Positions 12,907-20,713 of a stretch of DNA of 24,230 nucleotides are shown here, in pieces. The DNA lies in contig JACQCW010000088.1 in the NCBI GenBank assembly GCA_016201425.1, positions 1 through 24,230 of the forward strand. The letters run 5' to 3'. The stretch comes from Candidatus Vogelbacteria bacterium. GTDB lineage: Bacteria > Patescibacteria > Paceibacteria > UBA9973 > UBA12445. Under the pieces are notes generated by a model, which was not told the DNA's origin, did no database searches, and saw only the letters and a program-made list of their open reading frames with translations. The stretch's first letter is position 1, and every line of letters starts with the position of its first letter. The position numbers were made by a program, and so were the translations under genes.

Positions 12907-13326
12907 TTATTTATTCGCGGTTTGTGTTTGGTACACGGACCTTTTCCCTACATTTCTACTAGCAACTTTATGTTCTTCCATATCAATAATGAACGCCGAG
13001 GCATTGGCTGTTTTTTTTAACTCCTTCCGTCCTTGAACAAAATTATAGAATCTCAAAAATTCCTGGGCAGCGGCCGAACTGAGTTTGTACATTTTAGATG
13101 CTACATAAGACATTAAGTCGTGCAGATGTGGCCTGAGTTCTGTGTAAATTTCAGTAAAGTATTGCTTGACCTGATTTCTTAAATAAAATGTGTAATCAAT
13201 AATAAAGTTTGAATGACCGTGATGAGTTTCGTTATTCAAATGAGGCTCTATGTCTACGATCTTTTTGTACAGCATAAAAAGTACTCCCAGTAACGACAAT
13301 GTTGAAATTGTAATCAGCACAATCAT
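12907..13326 (-). CDS. Hypothetical protein with N-terminal membrane anchor, downstream of tsf
   Basis: The 139-residue protein begins MIVLITISTLSLLGVLFMLY, a single membrane anchor. A His-rich stretch (NETHHGHSN) and mainly helical, positively charged sequence follow (VKQYFTEIYTELRPHLHDLM, FLRFYNFVQGRKELKK). The ATG at 13326 is 2 nt after the tsf stop codon, so it is cotranscribed with the ribosomal operon. I do not recognise a family. Its position after rpsB-tsf, where many bacteria have pyrH or frr, makes it worth noting, but no function follows from that. Confidence 0.7.
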   Translation of the reverse strand: MIVLITISTLSLLGVLFMLYKKIVDIEPHLNNETHHGHSNFIIDYTFYLRNQVKQYFTEIYTELRPHLHDLMSYVASKMYKLSSAAAQEFLRFYNFVQGRKELKKTANASAFIIDMEEHKVASRNVGKRSVYQTQTANK

Positions 13327-13328
13327 AA

Positions 13329-13922
13329 TTATTTATCGAGAAGTGAAAATCTTGAAAATCTTCTGACTTCGATCTTCTCTCCAAACTTCTGAATACGACT
13401 CTTAATTAACTCACCCACTGTCTCGTCTGGATTCTTAACAAATGGTTGGTTAAGTAATGTCCTTTCAGCAAGGTAAGAATCTATTTTACCCTGTAAAATC
13501 TTTTCTTTAATATCTCCTGGCTTATTCATGGCACCAACCTCAGCAGCAAACATATCTTTTGTTTCCCTTTTGATATTCTCTGCTATCGTCTCAGTCGAGA
13601 GATATATAGGATTACTCGCCGCAATATGCATGACCAAATCATAAGCGAGAATCTTAAACTCATCGTTTCTCGCAACAAAATCTGTCTCACAATTTAATTC
13701 AACCATCGCACCGACACTACCGTTTGAGTGAATATAGGCGTGAATCAAACCTGAGTTCAGTTCCCTGTCAGACTTCTTAGCGGCAACTTCAATACCCTTC
13801 TTCTTTAAATACACAAGTGCTCCTTCGATTTCACCACCAGCATCCTCGAGCGCCTTCTTACACTGCATCATGGAGATACCTGTCATGTCTCGAAGTTTTT
13901 TGATTTGTTCTGCCGTAACCAT
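13329..13922 (-). CDS. tsf: Elongation factor Ts
   Basis: The 197-residue protein is the nucleotide-exchange factor for EF-Tu. It has the N-terminal UBA-like domain (VTAEQIKKLRDMTGISMMQC, then KKALEDAGGEIEGA) and the core signature ELNCETDFVARNDEFK. The length fits the short single-core EF-Ts of the Thermus type rather than the roughly 280-residue E. coli form. It follows rpsB by 71 nt, the standard gene order. A TAATAT box ends 7 nt before the ATG, so tsf may also be transcribed from its own leaderless promoter. Confidence 0.95.
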   Translation of the reverse strand: MVTAEQIKKLRDMTGISMMQCKKALEDAGGEIEGALVYLKKKGIEVAAKKSDRELNSGLIHAYIHSNGSVGAMVELNCETDFVARNDEFKILAYDLVMHIAASNPIYLSTETIAENIKRETKDMFAAEVGAMNKPGDIKEKILQGKIDSYLAERTLLNQPFVKNPDETVGELIKSRIQKFGEKIEVRRFSRFSLLDK

Positions 13923-13929
13923 GTCTAAT

Positions 13930-13935
13930 ATATTA
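13930..13935 (-). promoter_or_regulatory. Possible internal -10 of tsf
   Basis: TAATAT on the minus strand ends 7 nt before the tsf ATG within the 71-nt rpsB-tsf gap. No matching -35 at normal spacing is convincing, and the region is AT-rich, so this could be chance. Confidence 0.35.
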
Positions 13936-13993
13936 TCCTATAATAATAAACAGGGTGCAAGCCAAATAGGCTCTGGACTCTCCCCAAGATTTT

Positions 13994-14737
13994 TTATTTA
14001 ATTTCTACAGTAAGGTTTTGACTAACAGGACTATTTACAACTTTTGCATTTCTATAGGCCTCTACAACCTTATTCAAGAAAAATTCTATACTGAGTGATG
14101 CGGCATCATTGGCAATTACAGGATAATTTATATCGCTAATATCACAATCTGACCCAGACAGACTAATAACTGGAATATTGACCTTTTTTGCTTCTAAAAC
14201 AGCGATTTCCTCCTTGTTCGAATCGATAACAAGGACCGCAGCCGGCAATCTCTTCATTTTTACAATTCCCCAAAATCTTTTAACGAGATCTGACATCTCT
14301 TTGTCTAAAACTCCTCGCTCCTTTTTAGTATAAATATCTAAACCACCAGTCTCCTTTTTATTCATAAGGTCCTCAAGCCTGGCAATTCTTTTTCTAATTT
14401 CTGTAAAATTTGTGAGAGTTCCACCAATCCATCTGTTGGCAACATACGGCATATCTAATTTTGTCGCCGCATCGATGACATACTTCTGTGCCTCTTTTTT
14501 ATTCCCGACAAAAATAATCTGCTTACCCTCTCGTGACATCTGCTCCACAAATGCCAGCGCCTTCGCTAAAAGCCCGACCGTTTTATCAAGATCTATGATA
14601 TCCATTCTATTTTTTGATCCAAAAATATAAGGCTTAACGGAAGGATGACGCCTGGTTTTAGAATAACCAAAATGCGCGCCGACCTTAAAAAGATCGTCAA
14701 CTAACTTTTCATCAACTTTTTCTGTTTGTGTTTGCAT
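13994..14737 (-). CDS. rpsB: 30S ribosomal protein S2
   Basis: The 247-residue S2 has all family landmarks: LFKVGAHFGYSKTRRHPSVK, the IIDLDKTVGLLAKAL region, IIFVGNKKEAQKYV, RWIGGTLTNFTEIRKRI, ERGVLDKEM, LPAAVLVIDSNKEEIAVLEA and DCDISDINYPVIANDAA. The ATG at 14737 gives a normal N-terminus (MQTQTEKVDEK). The longer frame to 14782 would include the promoter. tsf and a membrane-anchored hypothetical follow in the same direction. Confidence 0.96.
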   Translation of the reverse strand: MQTQTEKVDEKLVDDLFKVGAHFGYSKTRRHPSVKPYIFGSKNRMDIIDLDKTVGLLAKALAFVEQMSREGKQIIFVGNKKEAQKYVIDAATKLDMPYVANRWIGGTLTNFTEIRKRIARLEDLMNKKETGGLDIYTKKERGVLDKEMSDLVKRFWGIVKMKRLPAAVLVIDSNKEEIAVLEAKKVNIPVISLSGSDCDISDINYPVIANDAASLSIEFFLNKVVEAYRNAKVVNSPVSQNLTVEIK

Positions 14738-14753
14738 ATGTTTATGTTCCGAA

Positions 14754-14782
14754 AGTCTAGCAAAAAAACAAATACATTGCAA
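14754..14782 (-). promoter_or_regulatory. Promoter of rpsB-tsf
   Basis: TTGCAA (14777-14782), a 17-nt spacer and TAGACT (14754-14759) with an upstream TGC form a complete promoter. The -10 lies 16 nt from the rpsB ATG, leaving a leader of about 10 nt without a Shine-Dalgarno site and too short for the S2-binding leader known in other bacteria. Confidence 0.65.
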
Positions 14783-14804
14783 ATAGTTAATTACATTATC
14801 GGTA

Positions 14805-16370
14805 CTACTTCTCTTTTATGCCGCCAGTTGGGTTACTTAGGTGAAGTAAAATTGGATGCTCATGTCCCCCATTAATTGAATCAATTATTACAGTATAATC
14901 ACCTGATGGCAGTGGCAAATCACCTACATTTTGGTTTTTAGTCAAAATTAATCGAAGATTGGCGCTTTCGTAAACACCGCCAGAATTCTGTAGAACGATA
15001 GTTGATCCTGGAGTCGTCTGCGAAACGCTTGTAAACTGTGGGGTTACAATCAAGGCGTCATTAGTCGGAGATCCAGCATCAGCAATAATAGTATCTGTTG
15101 GCCTGACAGGTACGCAATCTAAACATGCGGGAAGAATGATTTTCTTAAAGACGAGGGTTACTGGGGATGTGAAATCACCTACCGCCGAAACAGTCAAGGG
15201 AATAGTCGCAGCAAGTGGAGAAGTTCTGTATGTATAAGTAGTTATACCCCGGTCTGGAGAAAATGCGGCCGACAAGTCTCCCTGGTGGTCAATCGTGAAT
15301 CCCAAAGGTGCAACATCAAAACGAGTAATTGACGCTGGGCTACACGTACCAAGAGTTTCGCTTCCATCGGATGACTTCACCGTGACGTCGGTTGTCTCTT
15401 GATTGGGTGACGCTGTCTCATGCAGATATTTTACTGTTACCGATTGAGCATTTACATCTTCATCAGCTGGTACAAGACTATAGTCAACCCCTTTAATACC
15501 ACCGATATCCCAGTGGTAAGAATATCCACCAGCAGGAATTACGTTAGCAGTCCAAGTAACAGGCACACCAACAATTGGAAATGGTGATCTCTCACAAGTA
15601 ACCGTGGTATTGGTTGGTGGTGTATCTTCCATCTTTATACCATAAGCAGATGAGGAGATCCCGCCTGTGCTTTGAAAACTGATCCAGCCGGGCACCTGCG
15701 ATCCAATATCACCTCCTCCCCAAGCATAACCAAAGAAACTTCTATATGTAGGAGAACTTGTATCATTATCAAAACTAATTCCGTATTGGTTTGGAGAAAC
15801 TTCTGAGGTCTGCCCGAAGAGGCTTATCCAACCATCCCAACCACCAAGGTCTGGGCTTGTTTCAGGTGAAGTGGCGCCCCCGATGAGGGTTCCGCTACAC
15901 CCACTTGCAAAAACAGAACAAGCTCTTGCGAATCCGACAAGTTTGTTGTCAGAAGTTATTTGTGGACCAGTGCGAGTTACACCAGTCGGAGTTGTGCCCA
16001 CACTAACAGGAGGATAGTTAGGATCACCACCATTCATATCTTCGCTGCAAAGCTTGCGGCCAGTTGAACTATCAGGTTGTCCGCATCCAAAACTAATCCA
16101 ACCAATATTACTGCTCCAGGCGTAACCGGAGAGCATTCTATAATTGGGTGAAATCGGATCTGCATTATACGTAACGTCATAGAGAGGAGTCGCCCCTCCG
16201 CCATTAAAACTGATCCAACCAACATTACTACTCCAAGCATAACCAGTAATATATTTGGTTGTTGTAGAGGATGCGTCAGCAGAAACTAGATACTTATCTT
16301 TAAGTAAAACAAAAACAGCGAAAACAAACATCGCTATAATCAATAAAGAGTATTTTGTTCTTTTAGACAT
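14805..16370 (-). CDS. Exported surface protein with GYAWSSN-GWISF repeats
   Basis: The 521-residue protein starts at the ATG at 16370 (MSKRTKYSLLIIAMFVFAVF), giving a signal/anchor at residues 8-23. GYAWSSNVGWISF occurs at 43-55 and GYAWSSNIGWISF at 82-94, with degenerate copies at about 145-183 (VGFARA, then GWDGWISLFG) and 214-232 (FGYAWGG, then PGWISF). Such repeats are common in exported Parcubacteria proteins. Residues about 255-290 resemble a PKD-type domain (PVTWTANVIPAGGYSYHWDI). The C-terminal half is Thr/Ser/Pro-rich and beta-like, without a sortase motif. The role is unknown, probably at the cell surface. The gene follows prfA and has its own possible promoter. Confidence 0.8.
   Translation of the reverse strand: MSKRTKYSLLIIAMFVFAVFVLLKDKYLVSADASSTTTKYITGYAWSSNVGWISFNGGGATPLYDVTYNADPISPNYRMLSGYAWSSNIGWISFGCGQPDSSTGRKLCSEDMNGGDPNYPPVSVGTTPTGVTRTGPQITSDNKLVGFARACSVFASGCSGTLIGGATSPETSPDLGGWDGWISLFGQTSEVSPNQYGISFDNDTSSPTYRSFFGYAWGGGDIGSQVPGWISFQSTGGISSSAYGIKMEDTPPTNTTVTCERSPFPIVGVPVTWTANVIPAGGYSYHWDIGGIKGVDYSLVPADEDVNAQSVTVKYLHETASPNQETTDVTVKSSDGSETLGTCSPASITRFDVAPLGFTIDHQGDLSAAFSPDRGITTYTYRTSPLAATIPLTVSAVGDFTSPVTLVFKKIILPACLDCVPVRPTDTIIADAGSPTNDALIVTPQFTSVSQTTPGSTIVLQNSGGVYESANLRLILTKNQNVGDLPLPSGDYTVIIDSINGGHEHPILLHLSNPTGGIKEK
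16089..16244 (-). repeat. Tandem GYAWSSN coding repeats in the surface protein gene
   Basis: Two 39-bp units, at 16206-16244 and 16089-16127, encode the near-identical 13-residue motif. They are spaced 117 bp apart (39 codons), with the related lead-in Y-x-V-x-Y/F-x-D between them. Confidence 0.7.
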
Positions 16371-16377
16371 ATGTGGA

Positions 16378-16407
16378 ATGCTATGTCTAAAATTATAGAT
16401 CATAACA
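16378..16407 (-). promoter_or_regulatory. Possible promoter of the surface protein gene
   Basis: TTATGA (16402-16407), an 18-nt spacer and TAGCAT (16378-16383) lie 7 nt before the ATG. A TATAAT 11 nt further upstream is an alternative -10 with a longer leader. Confidence 0.35.
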
Positions 16408-16448
16408 ACACAAAGCAGAACTAATCTTATCCACACTAAGCCAAAAAA

Positions 16449-17444
16449 CTAATCGTCCAAGTCTTCGCCGTCTGAATCACTCAGAACATCACCAGCCGCC
16501 TCTCTATCTTTAATTGCCTGAATAATCGGCTCCAGGCCACCAGCCATTATCTTCTCAATATTGTGCCACGATTGCTTGATTCTATGATCAGTTATTCTAT
16601 CTTGAAGCACATTATATGTCCTTATCTTTTCGGATCTATCGCCAGTACCTATCTGACCCTTTCGTTCTGCCGAGAGTTTCTTGGCCTCTTTTTCTTCTTC
16701 TATTTGAGATAGCTTAGCGGCCAGAATACTCATCCCTTTTTCTCTATTTTTCAACTGACTTCTCTCACTTGTAGATCGAATCATAATGCCGGTCGGTTTG
16801 TGAAAAATTCTTACAGCTGTTTCAACTTTGTTTACATTTTGTCCTCCTGCGCCGCCAGATCGTGAAAAGTCAACTTCAATATCGCTGTCCTTTATCTCAA
16901 CTTTCACATTTGGTCTAATCGGAAGTATAGCGACAGATGCTGTCGAAGTATGAACTCGCCCCTGCTTCTCGGTGGCCGGCACTCTCTGAACACGATGTAC
17001 CCCCATCTCATACTTAAGCATTCCGTACACACCCTTACCTTTGATTTCAAAAGTCGCCTCCTTATAACCGCCAAGTTCCGCGGGTGATACGTCTACCGGT
17101 TTCCACGACCAACCCTTTATCACCGCGTATTTCTCATACATCTGAGCTAAGTCATAAGCAAAAATCGCTGCTTCCTCACCGCCAGCGCCCGCCCTGACCT
17201 CAAGTATAACTTCGTTAGCATCAAACTTATTTTCCTCTTCGTCGACTTTTGCGATCTCCTCAATATTTTTTGCTAAAGAATTCTTATTTGTTTCAAGATT
17301 TGTTAACTCTTCGATTACAAGATCAGACATCGATGGATCTGCGTCAAGCATTTTTTGGGTATCAGAAATCTCCTGGACTAACCTATCGTACTCCTTAAAA
17401 AGATAAACTGTCTTTGGATTGTCGCGATATCTTTCTATATCCAT
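16449..17444 (-). CDS. prfA: Peptide chain release factor 1
   Basis: The 331-residue class I release factor reads UAA and [14 protein letters not shown] (86-96), the codon-recognition tripeptide PAT in [10 protein letters not shown] (156-158) and [16 protein letters not shown] with the catalytic GGQ (200-202) are all intact. PxT rather than SPF identifies RF1 and not RF2. The C-terminus ends in an acidic tail ([10 protein letters not shown]). It is slightly shorter than the usual 355-360 residues, mainly at the N-terminus. The ATG at 17444 is fixed by a promoter whose -10 ends 6 nt upstream. Confidence 0.96.
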   Translation of the reverse strand: MDIERYRDNPKTVYLFKEYDRLVQEISDTQKMLDADPSMSDLVIEELTNLETNKNSLAKNIEEIAKVDEEENKFDANEVILEVRAGAGGEEAAIFAYDLAQMYEKYAVIKGWSWKPVDVSPAELGGYKEATFEIKGKGVYGMLKYEMGVHRVQRVPATEKQGRVHTSTASVAILPIRPNVKVEIKDSDIEVDFSRSGGAGGQNVNKVETAVRIFHKPTGIMIRSTSERSQLKNREKGMSILAAKLSQIEEEKEAKKLSAERKGQIGTGDRSEKIRTYNVLQDRITDHRIKQSWHNIEKIMAGGLEPIIQAIKDREAAGDVLSDSDGEDLDD

Positions 17445-17450
17445 GATTAA

Positions 17451-17478
17451 ATCTTATCTTACTTATCACTCGAGTCAA
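17451..17478 (-). promoter_or_regulatory. Promoter of prfA
   Basis: TTGACT (17473-17478), a 16-nt spacer and TAAGAT (17451-17456) end 6 nt before the prfA ATG, predicting a leaderless mRNA. Confidence 0.65.
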
Positions 17479-17562
17479 AGTCACTTTTCCTGCTCACAGC
17501 CATTAGGGAAATTCGCGACAAAAATAACTTTAACTCTCGTTTAACTGTTTGCAAATTCAGAT

Positions 17563-17596
17563 ACAAAAAAATTCAAACGCTTTTGGCGCCTGAATT
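17563..17596 (-). terminator. Rho-independent terminator of rpmE
   Basis: The minus-strand transcript forms an 11-bp stem, AATTCAGGCGC with GCGTTTGAATT (two G-U pairs), around a CAAAA loop, then TTTTTTTG. It begins 12 nt after the rpmE stop codon. The 85 bp between it and the prfA promoter hold no other recognisable feature. Confidence 0.88.
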
Positions 17597-17608
17597 CTTT
17601 TAACCTTA

Positions 17609-17839
17609 CTATTTGGCCTTCTTTAAAGTCTTCGTAGCTTTAGCCTGTCGTGCCTTGAACTTCTCAACTCGTCCTGCGACGTCCAAGATCTTTGAGCTTT
17701 CGCCGGTAAAGAATGGGTGGCAATTACTGCAAATTTCAATTTTAATATTTTCCTTTGTTGATCCAACAGTAAAAGCCTGCCCGCATGCGCAGGTAACCTT
17801 AGCTGCCGGATAATAGGTTGGATGTGTATCTTTTTTCAT
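17609..17839 (-). CDS. rpmE: 50S ribosomal protein L31
   Basis: The 76-residue bL31 starts [20 protein letters not shown]. It has the zinc-binding CAC (C17, C19) and CSNC (C37, C40), so it is the zinc-containing form, and [21 protein letters not shown] is the conserved family core. A short basic tail ([15 protein letters not shown]) follows. The ATG at 17839 is chosen because the longer frame, from MPKIEIF, runs through the promoter. The gene is a monocistronic unit with promoter and terminator both visible. Confidence 0.93.
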   Translation of the reverse strand: MKKDTHPTYYPAAKVTCACGQAFTVGSTKENIKIEICSNCHPFFTGESSKILDVAGRVEKFKARQAKATKTLKKAK

Positions 17840-17846
17840 CCCCGCC

Positions 17847-17875
17847 AATATACCAAATATCTCAATTTTTGGCAA
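17847..17875 (-). promoter_or_regulatory. Promoter of rpmE
   Basis: TTGCCA (17870-17875), a 17-nt spacer and TATATT (17847-17852) end 7 nt before the rpmE ATG. The mRNA should be leaderless or carry one untranslated base. Confidence 0.75.
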
Positions 17876-17876
17876 G

Positions 17877-17903
17877 AAAAAAGGCCGCGCATCTCAGCGC
17901 AGC
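17877..17903 (-). terminator. Terminator of the two-gene small-protein unit
   Basis: The minus-strand transcript has GCTGCGC, a 6-nt loop, GCGCGGC and then CTTTTTTC. The 7-bp stem with one G-U pair starts 10 nt after the stop of the 85-residue gene and lies directly upstream of the rpmE promoter. Confidence 0.85.
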
Positions 17904-17913
17904 ACAAACTTAC

Positions 17914-18171
17914 TTAAACAAACTTCAGCCGAGTTCCGGTCTTTGGATCGTTACTCAAAACAACGACTTCCCATTCAGTCTCAGCCGCCTTCACTAGAAT
18001 GTCGTCGAAGGTTCTACCCACCAACTGTTCAATAAACGTAATCTCAACGCCTGAACCTCCAAACCTATACTCGGCTTCAAGTTTGGCGTTGATTTGACGA
18101 TAAAGAGTTTCGGCTCGCTTACGTTGCTCTTCGGCCATCCGACCGAGAAGATCGCTCTTCTTAGTAATCAT
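17914..18171 (-). CDS. Small protein of unknown function
   Basis: The 85-residue soluble protein has an N-terminal charged helix (LLGRMAEEQRKRAETLYRQI) followed by a mixed alpha/beta part (GVEITFIEQLVGRTFDDILV, EWEVVVLSNDPKTGTRLKFV). AAGGAGGATTGAT directly precedes the ATG at 18171, a strong Shine-Dalgarno site. It is the second gene of a two-gene unit that starts with the 64-residue gene upstream (53-nt gap) and ends with a terminator. No family was recognised. Confidence 0.72.
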   Translation of the reverse strand: MITKKSDLLGRMAEEQRKRAETLYRQINAKLEAEYRFGGSGVEITFIEQLVGRTFDDILVKAAETEWEVVVLSNDPKTGTRLKFV

Positions 18172-18224
18172 ATCAATCCTCCTTGTTTGTTGCCACCATC
18201 ACGGGAAGCTTTGTTCGAAATAGT

Positions 18225-18419
18225 TCAACAATCAGGTCCCTTCAAAAACTCAGCCCGAGAACCAACCCTAACCTCCAGCATACCATCAGAATTCTTCCTG
18301 TAATCACCAGGTTTGATCCTCAATACAACATCTCCAGTCTGACGAGAACAAATAGTAATTCCGTCTTGATCTTCGTCAACAATTTCAGACCAATTCTTGA
18401 TCCAAGCCTCGTTTGTCAA
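18225..18419 (-). CDS. Small protein of unknown function, TTG start
   Basis: The 64-residue soluble protein begins at a TTG (18417-18419) with AAGGAGG placed 7 nt upstream, which decides the start. It is acidic at the N-terminus (WSEIVDEDQDG) and beta-rich later (ITICSRQTGDVVLRIKPGDY, MLEVRVGSRAEFLKG). It is the first gene of a two-gene unit. The function is unknown. Confidence 0.68.
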   Translation of the reverse strand: MTNEAWIKNWSEIVDEDQDGITICSRQTGDVVLRIKPGDYRKNSDGMLEVRVGSRAEFLKGPDC

Positions 18420-18457
18420 AATTATACCTCCTTGTAAATTTCAAAAAATCTTTCTGA

Positions 18458-18486
18458 AGGCTACTACTAATATACCTTTATGTCAA
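18458..18486 (-). promoter_or_regulatory. Promoter of the two-gene small-protein unit
   Basis: A consensus TTGACA (18481-18486), a 17-nt spacer and TAGCCT (18458-18463) on the minus strand lie just past the stop of the lytic transglycosylase gene. The leader would be about 30 nt and contains AAGGAGG. Confidence 0.5.
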
Positions 18487-18487
18487 T

Positions 18488-19885
18488 CTACTGCGAATCC
18501 AAGGTGTCGATATCTTTTTGGAATTCGGCAGCGCGATATGCAACGTTTGTCCCGTAATCATTCAGATGCCTTTTCCAGTTGGCACCAGCATAATACTTGG
18601 CCGCAGCGCATTTCTCTCTTGATACCTGTGTTTTATAAATTGATTCGCAACCAGAAAGGGCGTCATCAAGATAAAGCGCGGTCGCAGTGAAGGCATCCAG
18701 ATTGTCAAATGGCGAAGCGAATGGAGAGCCAGTAATCGACTGTACTCTGTTTTTATAACCAGTTTGTGCACCTATGTCCCACCAAGTCTTCGGCATGAAT
18801 TGTGATGGCCCCATGGCGCCACCGTATTGTCCATCTGACGCTATTGGACATGATACTGGCGTTGTATTTGGATCCTTACTCAAGTTTTGCAAAATGTATA
18901 GATATGAAGGTTTTTGCATATTACTCATAACAGTTGCACTCAAATTATTCCAGGGCGTGTTGTAGAAGCATTTACCAAGATCTCTTCCAATTACTCCATC
19001 CATACCGGACTCTTGTGTAAGAATTGAGAGTATGAAAGCGGCGCGAACACCAATGGCACGCTCTGCAACCCTAACCAATTTCAACGCATCGGCAAATGTG
19101 AGCTCTCCACCTCCGGTGATTTTCAAAATCTTGTTTTTGATATCATTTATCAACTTTTGCTTCTGTGCCAACACTTCCTTGTACTTCTTTTCTTGACCCT
19201 TAGTCTCTTGAAAAATTCTATTCTTTTCAGTCTCAACAACCTCTTGTTTTCTTTTATCTATCTCCTGTACTGCCTTCAACTCCCTCTCCTTCTCTTGTTT
19301 GTCTTGTAAATCTTTCTTATGCTGTTCTTCAGTAACTTTGGTCTGTCTAATCGAGGTGACGGCATTACCTATCGACGCCTCCAAAGAGTCAAACGAACCA
19401 AGGTCCTGATAAAAATCAGAAATATTAGTACTCGTTAAAATAACCTCAACCAGTGATGCGGATTCAACCTCGTTCGTTTTTTTTATGAGCTCAGCAGTTG
19501 AAGCCCTAAGACTGTCGATCCGTGATCCGAGATCTTGGATCGCCTGACCCTTCTGATCAATATTTCTATCGAGATTTAAAATTGAAATATCTCTCGCCTG
19601 AATCTCCAATTTGCTTTGGTTAATTTTATAGCCCAAAATACTGAGATCTCTCTCGAGGTTTGTAGACTGTAATTCCTTTACCTTCAGCATCGCCGCCTGT
19701 TCTTTAATATCTGACTCACATTTGTTTAACTTAATCTGCAGCACATCTTGGGAATCTGTGTCGTTAACGGTATCACAGGAAATATTTGTTGATTCGGCAA
19801 AAGCATTCTTTGCTAAAGAACTTACCACCAAAGAAAAAACAACTAGCGAATACAAAAAATATCTTTTCACAGAAAAAAGCCCCAT
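18488..19885 (-). CDS. Exported coiled-coil protein with lytic transglycosylase domain
   Basis: The 465-residue exported protein has a signal peptide at residues 7-30 (LYSLVVFSLVVSSLAKNAFA). A long coiled coil spans about 50-255 (QIKLNKCESDIKEQ, TEEQHKKDLQDKQEKERELK), resembling the N-terminal regulatory coil of CwlO/PcsB/EnvC-type cell-wall proteins. A lysozyme-like transglycosylase domain follows at about 260-465: AAFILSILTQESGMDG with catalytic Glu292, QYGGAMGPSQFMPKTWWDIG (353-372) and AKYYAGANW (429-437). The motifs are closest to the MltB/SLT group that cleaves the MurNAc-GlcNAc bond. The coil probably controls access to the enzyme during division or growth; this is inference. The ATG at 19885 follows a TATAAT box by 10 nt. 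Confidence 0.85.
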   Translation of the reverse strand: MGLFSVKRYFLYSLVVFSLVVSSLAKNAFAESTNISCDTVNDTDSQDVLQIKLNKCESDIKEQAAMLKVKELQSTNLERDLSILGYKINQSKLEIQARDISILNLDRNIDQKGQAIQDLGSRIDSLRASTAELIKKTNEVESASLVEVILTSTNISDFYQDLGSFDSLEASIGNAVTSIRQTKVTEEQHKKDLQDKQEKERELKAVQEIDKRKQEVVETEKNRIFQETKGQEKKYKEVLAQKQKLINDIKNKILKITGGGELTFADALKLVRVAERAIGVRAAFILSILTQESGMDGVIGRDLGKCFYNTPWNNLSATVMSNMQKPSYLYILQNLSKDPNTTPVSCPIASDGQYGGAMGPSQFMPKTWWDIGAQTGYKNRVQSITGSPFASPFDNLDAFTATALYLDDALSGCESIYKTQVSREKCAAAKYYAGANWKRHLNDYGTNVAYRAAEFQKDIDTLDSQ

Positions 19886-19895
19886 AGGTTACTAA

Positions 19896-19923
19896 ATTAT
19901 AGTCCCAATCTCAATTAAATCAA
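19896..19923 (-). promoter_or_regulatory. Promoter of the lytic transglycosylase gene
   Basis: TTGATT (19918-19923), a 16-nt spacer and TATAAT (19896-19901) end 10 nt before the ATG, predicting a leader of about 3 nt and no Shine-Dalgarno site. Confidence 0.65.
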
Positions 19924-19941
19924 AACCGGGGAAATAGGTAG

Positions 19942-20625
19942 TTATTTTTTAGCGGCAGGTGTCGCTTGTCCAGCTTTAGCAGGCAAAGCGCCCTCTTCAC
20001 CTTCTTCAGGCTTCTTACCTTTCTTCTCAACCTCAATCTTAGAGAGATCAACCGGCGCGGCAACTTCCTCAACCTCTTCCTTACCGACAGAAACTAGAGC
20101 AATGATGTCGTCAGAAGATGCAATAATTTTAACACCAGATGAAACTTTCAAACTTCCAACAGTGATCTGATCTTCAAGTTTTTCAATTCCTGACACATCT
20201 ACTATATATTCGTGAGGCAAGTTAGCAGGTAACGCCTCAACCTCAATCTCATGCATCACCTTGACAAGCACACCGCCAAATGTCTTTGCGGCAGGCGCAA
20301 CCCCCTGGAATTTAATTGGGATGGAAACTCGAATAACCTGATCAGCCTTGACCATATAAAAATCAGCATGCAGAGGTTCGCCCGAAACACTATGAAAGGC
20401 TACGTCCTGTATCAAAACGTCTTTCTTTGCTCCATCAGTATCCAATTTCACAATAGATGATTCCCCGGCCTGTTTCCAAACCTTAGCAAAATCCTTAGCC
20501 CAAACAAATAAATGCATCGGTTTTTCACCTGCCCCATACACAACAACAGGCAGCTCTCCTGCTAATCTGGACTTGTAGAGCTTCTTACCAAATACATCTC
20601 GCTTTTTAGCCTTTAGTTCAATCAT
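19942..20625 (-). CDS. rplY: 50S ribosomal protein L25, general stress (CTC) type
   Basis: The 227-residue bL25 binds 5S rRNA. The N-terminal L25 domain is at about 1-90 (ELKAKKRDVFGKKLYKSRLA, GELPVVVYGAGE, DVLIQDVAFHSVSGEPLHAD). The C-terminal TL5/CTC beta domain is at about 95-185 (VSIPIKFQGVAPAAKTFGGV, HEIEVEALPANLPHEYIVDV). The tail is low-complexity and rich in Glu, Lys and Ala. The ATG at 20625 has a consensus promoter whose TATAAT ends 7 nt upstream. Confidence 0.94.
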   Translation of the reverse strand: MIELKAKKRDVFGKKLYKSRLAGELPVVVYGAGEKPMHLFVWAKDFAKVWKQAGESSIVKLDTDGAKKDVLIQDVAFHSVSGEPLHADFYMVKADQVIRVSIPIKFQGVAPAAKTFGGVLVKVMHEIEVEALPANLPHEYIVDVSGIEKLEDQITVGSLKVSSGVKIIASSDDIIALVSVGKEEVEEVAAPVDLSKIEVEKKGKKPEEGEEGALPAKAGQATPAAKK

Positions 20626-20632
20626 TGGAAGA

Positions 20633-20660
20633 ATTATATATATCTTGAGAAAAAATGCAA
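20633..20660 (-). promoter_or_regulatory. Promoter of rplY
   Basis: TTGCAT (20655-20660), a 16-nt spacer and TATAAT (20633-20638) end 7 nt before the rplY ATG. The transcript should be leaderless. Confidence 0.75.
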
Positions 20661-20668
20661 GCGCAAAT

Positions 20669-20692
20669 GAAAAAGACGCCCCAATCGGCGTC
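20669..20692 (-). terminator. Terminator of the 86-residue membrane protein gene
   Basis: The minus-strand transcript has GACGCC, a 6-nt loop, GGCGTC and then TTTTTC. It lies about 20 nt after the stop codon and just upstream of the rplY promoter. Confidence 0.85.
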
Positions 20693-20713
20693 TGAATTCT
20701 CTTATTTAGTTAG

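Noticed and set aside
16427..16435. A perfect DnaA-box-like TTATCCACA (another copy lies near 24040)
   Set aside because: Single isolated copies, one within a coding region, with no dnaA, dnaN or AT-rich unwinding region nearby. gyrB alone does not indicate an origin.
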